DNA from: Schistocephalus solidus
Taxonomy: Eukaryota > Platyhelminthes > Cestoda > Diphyllobothriidea > Diphyllobothriidae
Length of the DNA stretch: 64,000 nucleotides
Direction of reading: 5' to 3'
Assembly (NCBI GenBank): GCA_017591395.1
Contig: WEDG01001551.1
Span: 62,001 to 126,000 of the forward strand
Of this stretch, positions 60,259-64,000 are shown piece by piece. The translations under genes were made by a program, and so were the position numbers. Position 1 is the first letter of the stretch; each line of letters opens with the position of its first letter. The notes beneath the pieces were generated by a model. The model saw nothing but the letters and a program-made list of their open reading frames with translations. It made no database searches and was not told the DNA's origin.

Positions 60259-63200
60259 CTAAAAGAATCAAAACAGTTGGACTAAATTTTGGGACACAAC
60301 ATCATGGAAGTGATGGATCCGTTACCTAAATGTACGCCTTGACTGTGGAGCTACTGAATGACGATGGGTGTCTTCTTGAAAAACGGGTGCGACCATAACG
60401 TACAAACAGGTAATGGCTAAAAACTTGTATTGTTCAAGTTCCGGGCAATTAATGCGCAAAATTGAAGTAAATCCTTTGGAGAAGATCTTTGCAGGCCCAG
60501 TCCAAAACTTTACATAAAGAGTTGAGCTGAAATTCATGACATACTACGGTATAACCGCGGCATATTTACAAACTGCCAGCAGACAGTCAGTAGTATACAA
60601 CTAATTAATTGTTTATTATTCGGACAACACAGGTAATAGCTACAAGCCTGTGCTTTCAGTATGGTAATTAATCACGTAGTCGTGGGCTATTGACTGCCTT
60701 TTGGCAGTTTGTAAATATAACGCACTAATTTTCCTCGGAAATTAACAACACAGGATAAAAACTAGAGTTCATATACCAGCAAAAACACATGGGGAACGCT
60801 GGTGGACCCACTGAGATGAGTTTAAGCTCTCGTTGCTGCGGCAGGCAGCGGCACTAGATCGGCGAAACACGCGTGTCTGGGTTTTCAGCTAGAAACTGTG
60901 CTGTTTTTATGGTAAACAATTACATGGCTGAAAACTTGCTATAAAGGGTAAATTTTTAGTTTTTGCGTCTAGTGAGATAAAGTATTATCCTTAGTGTGAT
61001 GTAGATACTTAGCATAACAAAAAATCTGGCTCCAAGCTGAAAGGAAACAATTATTTGACGGCATTTTCTGGCAGATCGCGGGAGTTTTTATGTGATCTAC
61101 TGAGTTGAGAATTATAGGCACAAAAAGATTGTGCAAGGTCAGGGACGTAAATGGGACTGGCAGCCAGACGTCTACTTGGGTTAACTAAGATGAGATTATA
61201 GTTCCAGGAAGGATGACAGACAACCTATTTCTATTAATAAATACTTCCCCTCTTGACAGCAGCTCTTAAAATGTGTGGTCAGTAGCAGAAAACTATGGCG
61301 AAATGAAGAAGGAAGACTAAAAACATACGGATCAAACGTTCTGCACCTGACTGTAAATTTGAAATAGCTCACAGAAAATTTTGAAAAAAAGACCCCTTAT
61401 TAACAGATCTACCGCGGATAAGCGCAGATGGTCTAATGGCTAACGTGAGGTTTGACCTTCGGAGGTTGATCCCAGGATTTCATTAGGATGCAGTACACGC
61501 CTTAGGTTAGAGGACCAGGACAAGTCGTTTTTCAATCAGACGTTTAAATAATGCTTTTAATTTTACCCGGGTGATTGTGATTCGATGGAAGCTTTAAAAT
61601 CAGCGATGATACCCATGTAAGCATTTAAAACGTCAAGTTTGGCGAACATACGTTTTCGATTATTAATCATCAGGTCTTTACACTAAATGCCTGATGATGA
61701 ATGATCTAAAGCGTACGTTTGCCATACTTGACATTCTAAATGGAAGCTTTAAATTCGCTATTTTCACGTTGTCAAAGCCAGTACTTGAGCATAATTATGC
61801 TTGCAGATGCTTTTGAATATAACTAGTAGAAGCTAAAACGACAGTCAACAGCGTCGCTACTTTAGTCACTCAAATGTACCTGGATGAAGACAGAACAAAA
61901 GGCAGATGAGTTGTGAGATTTCAAATGGAGTCAATAATCAGCATAAGCCATACACTGGGTGCCCAAAGCAGATGACATATGTAATACTAAATATTGGCTG
62001 GTCAGGGGTAAATCAAATGCGGTTATTTCACCGAAAGTGGGGATATTTACTTAGTTTTTACATGAACAATCGAGCGGGATCCAACAATTCCCACATGAAT
62101 TATTTAAATCTAGCTTTGAACAACAATTTCAGACGAAATTATAACCTTCACTTTTAAGACTAGGGTTATACCAAAAATAATGAGCGAACGTTGAGGACCA
62201 TACAAATGAGCTCAGCCCCCATCGTTTAAGCATGTAGACGAAGAGACTCGACAAAGTATGCGTCTGGAAATTTAGCTATTACCTTGTTAGAATAATGGTA
62301 AAGTCATTTCACTCCGAGGTGCATTTGTGAAATCAGAGGCACAGAATAGTCACTGAGCTACCAAAGAGCTAAATGTGCTTACTCATTTCAGCCTTCAATA
62401 TCGGAACTGCCAAATACATTTGGTTGAAAATTATTATTACGTGGCATTAGAAGTTAAAGAGAATGATCTGTTATTGGGGTTGCCGACATAACTGGTAGGA
62501 CGTGCGAAAGGATGTACAGCCATTTAGCACTAGTCCTAATGGTCGTTAGCCTATATTGATACGGCTAGCCGTCGGCTTCAAAAACAACAACAAAAAGTTC
62601 AATAAGCAATTGGTGTTCTTTGAAGGCGATGGATGGGCTGACAGACGGTCCCGAATTAACCTCTATTCGGAATCTACAGGGGGTCTTCGCCCAGCAATAA
62701 CACGAGAAACGGTAAAAACTGCAAGTTAAGGAGTTAAATGGGATGACATGAAAATCAAGTAATCAGAATAGATGAAACGACAAGTAGTTTGCCGACGCTG
62801 TAACATAGATGGCTCGAAAAAGAATACGGCGTAGACAAAATTTCACAAACTTTGGGTAATCTGCGTAGCTCTACAGCTTTCAAACGGCTATATTTTGTAT
62901 TTTACGCTGTTACGTGCGACAACTGTAAACTTATTTTAATAAAAGTTACGGCAAGCGGAGTATAATTCGATTTGCAGTGACAATGTGGAAACACTGAAGC
63001 AAAAACGATGTTCATGTAGTTTGGGATCCGACCGAGAGCACAAGCGGAAAATTATTCCTACCTCCGAGGAATTGTGCCCCTACACAGAGCAACGCATGAA
63101 AAGTCATCAAGTACAAAATCTTTCCGATAGAAAATGGCTATGGCGCACTTATAATCTGCTCCAAAGCGGAAGTGAGCGAAAGGAGGATCTGTTGACACGC

Positions 63201-63659
63201 CGGAAATTTTTTGGGTATTTCAAAATTCAGCTAACTGTTCTTCTTTGAAGAAACAGGCTTCTACTCCTACCTTTTAAAGAACTTACAACGTTGAAAATAA
63301 CTTTTCACAAGTCAGAACCAGCTGAAAGTGCTAAGCCTCAAAATAAAATAGCTAACATTTGCCAAGATGCAGCTGATTCCGCATTCTGAATTCATGGACA
63401 GAAACAGCCTGTAATAAGGGAATCGGCAGAAAAACAAAAAAATACCCCTGCAACCACAAACCTAGTGAAAATAAGGGGTCTCCAGGCAGGGCAAGCGCAA
63501 AACACTCAAATTAGGGAGATCCAAAAATCCGACGTTCGCTGAAGTAGATGGCTTTTTGGCCGGTCTCTCGACAGCTTCAGGACCCTAGGACTGAGTTGGC
63601 ACACAGATCGTGGGTCAGAAACAAATATCAGGCCATACAGACTAGGCTATGAATACGGT
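60259..63659. other. 5' flank of SLY1; missing first exon may lie here
   Basis: No exon encoding the expected short N-terminus could be identified. A repeat T core (CGGCGAAACACGCGTGTCTG) is near 60858-60880 and a tRNA-like remnant is near 61426-61490. The rest is AT-rich and unassigned. Confidence 0.45.
61426..61490 (+). repeat. tRNA-like remnant, Arg(TCG)-like, probably SINE-derived
   Basis: GATGGTCTAATGGCTAACGT resembles a D-arm, GACCTTCGGA an anticodon loop with TCG, and GGTTGATCCCAGG a T-arm with a damaged B-box. Stems are poorly paired, so it is at most a decayed tRNA or SINE head. Confidence 0.3.
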
Positions 63660-64000
63660 GACACTGCGACAGTCGCGAACGACGACGTCCACCATGCGCC
63701 TCACAGAGGGGGGTGGTCTGCACCGTGACTTGCGCGTGAATTAGTTTATAGTAAGGCAAACTTGCACAGAACATGATGAATTTTCTCCTCTTTCTCACCC
63801 ACCTAGCTCCAATGGCAAGACAATGTCAACACGATTGAAGATGGGTTCGGGCGCAGCGAGTGACATAGCTAGGCAGTCCTTCCACTTGTGCCACACACAA
63901 ATCGGCCGCCATTATACGTACCACACTTTTATAAGGGCGGTTTGGATTTTGCATTAGTGAGAATGCCACAAAAGCAAAGGGGATAAGGAGTCATGGTAGT
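63660..64000 (+). repeat. Dispersed repeat R, copy 3 (runs off the window)
   Basis: GTGACTTGCGCGTGAATTAG and, near the window end, GTGAGAATGCCACAAAAGC and AAGGAGTCATGG align with copy 1. It lacks the TIR element found in copy 2, giving a second unoccupied site at about 63945-63960. Confidence 0.6.

Overview
The window is eukaryotic nuclear DNA, most likely from a parasitic flatworm and probably a tapeworm related to Spirometra, Diphyllobothrium or Schistocephalus. The reasons are split genes with very short introns (28 to 44 nt), abundant decayed CR1-like LINEs, a LINE with a C-terminal C2H2 zinc-finger tail of a kind I associate with diphyllobothriid tapeworms, degenerate TTAGGG arrays, and no bacterial gene organisation. 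The species assignment is inference.

Two single-copy host genes can be reconstructed, both on the minus strand. The first is a complete 15-exon gene for the TruD-family pseudouridine synthase PUS7 (positions 14030 down to 1546, 615 codons plus stop, all phases consistent). It has five consecutive introns of 28 to 36 nt and three introns whose best model is GC-AG. The second is the Sec1/Munc18-family ER-Golgi fusion factor SLY1/SCFD1 (about 60258 down to 42749, roughly 682 residues, first exon not found). The two gene products act separately: PUS7 modifies RNA and SLY1 chaperones SNARE assembly.

Between and inside these genes the DNA is mostly mobile elements. From 14.8 to 25.0 kb lies a cluster of two CR1-like LINE families, here called A and B. 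Two A copies stand head to head, the second with a 634-codon reverse transcriptase ORF. They are followed by two B fragments, a two-unit tandem repeat and a short dispersed repeat S. From 25.5 to 29.1 kb is a heavily decayed plus-strand copy of the zinc-finger LINE. From 30.4 to 33.6 kb is a minus-strand LINE B with an extra 300-bp piece of its own 3' region joined upstream. From 34.2 to 38.7 kb is a Ty3/Gypsy element whose two LTRs are inverted relative to one another, with one LTR tip joined directly to internal gag-side sequence. The large 8.3-kb intron of SLY1 contains a better-preserved copy of the zinc-finger LINE in the sense orientation.

Two short elements with terminal inverted repeats (40301-40635 and 58901-59305) carry degenerate telomere-like TTAGGG arrays. 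The second has split a copy of another repeat (R), and two other R copies in the window show the unoccupied site. This is the least familiar system in the window. The remaining intergenic stretches (0-1.5, 29.1-30.4, 39.0-42.7, 60.3-63.6 kb) show nothing I can call as genes.
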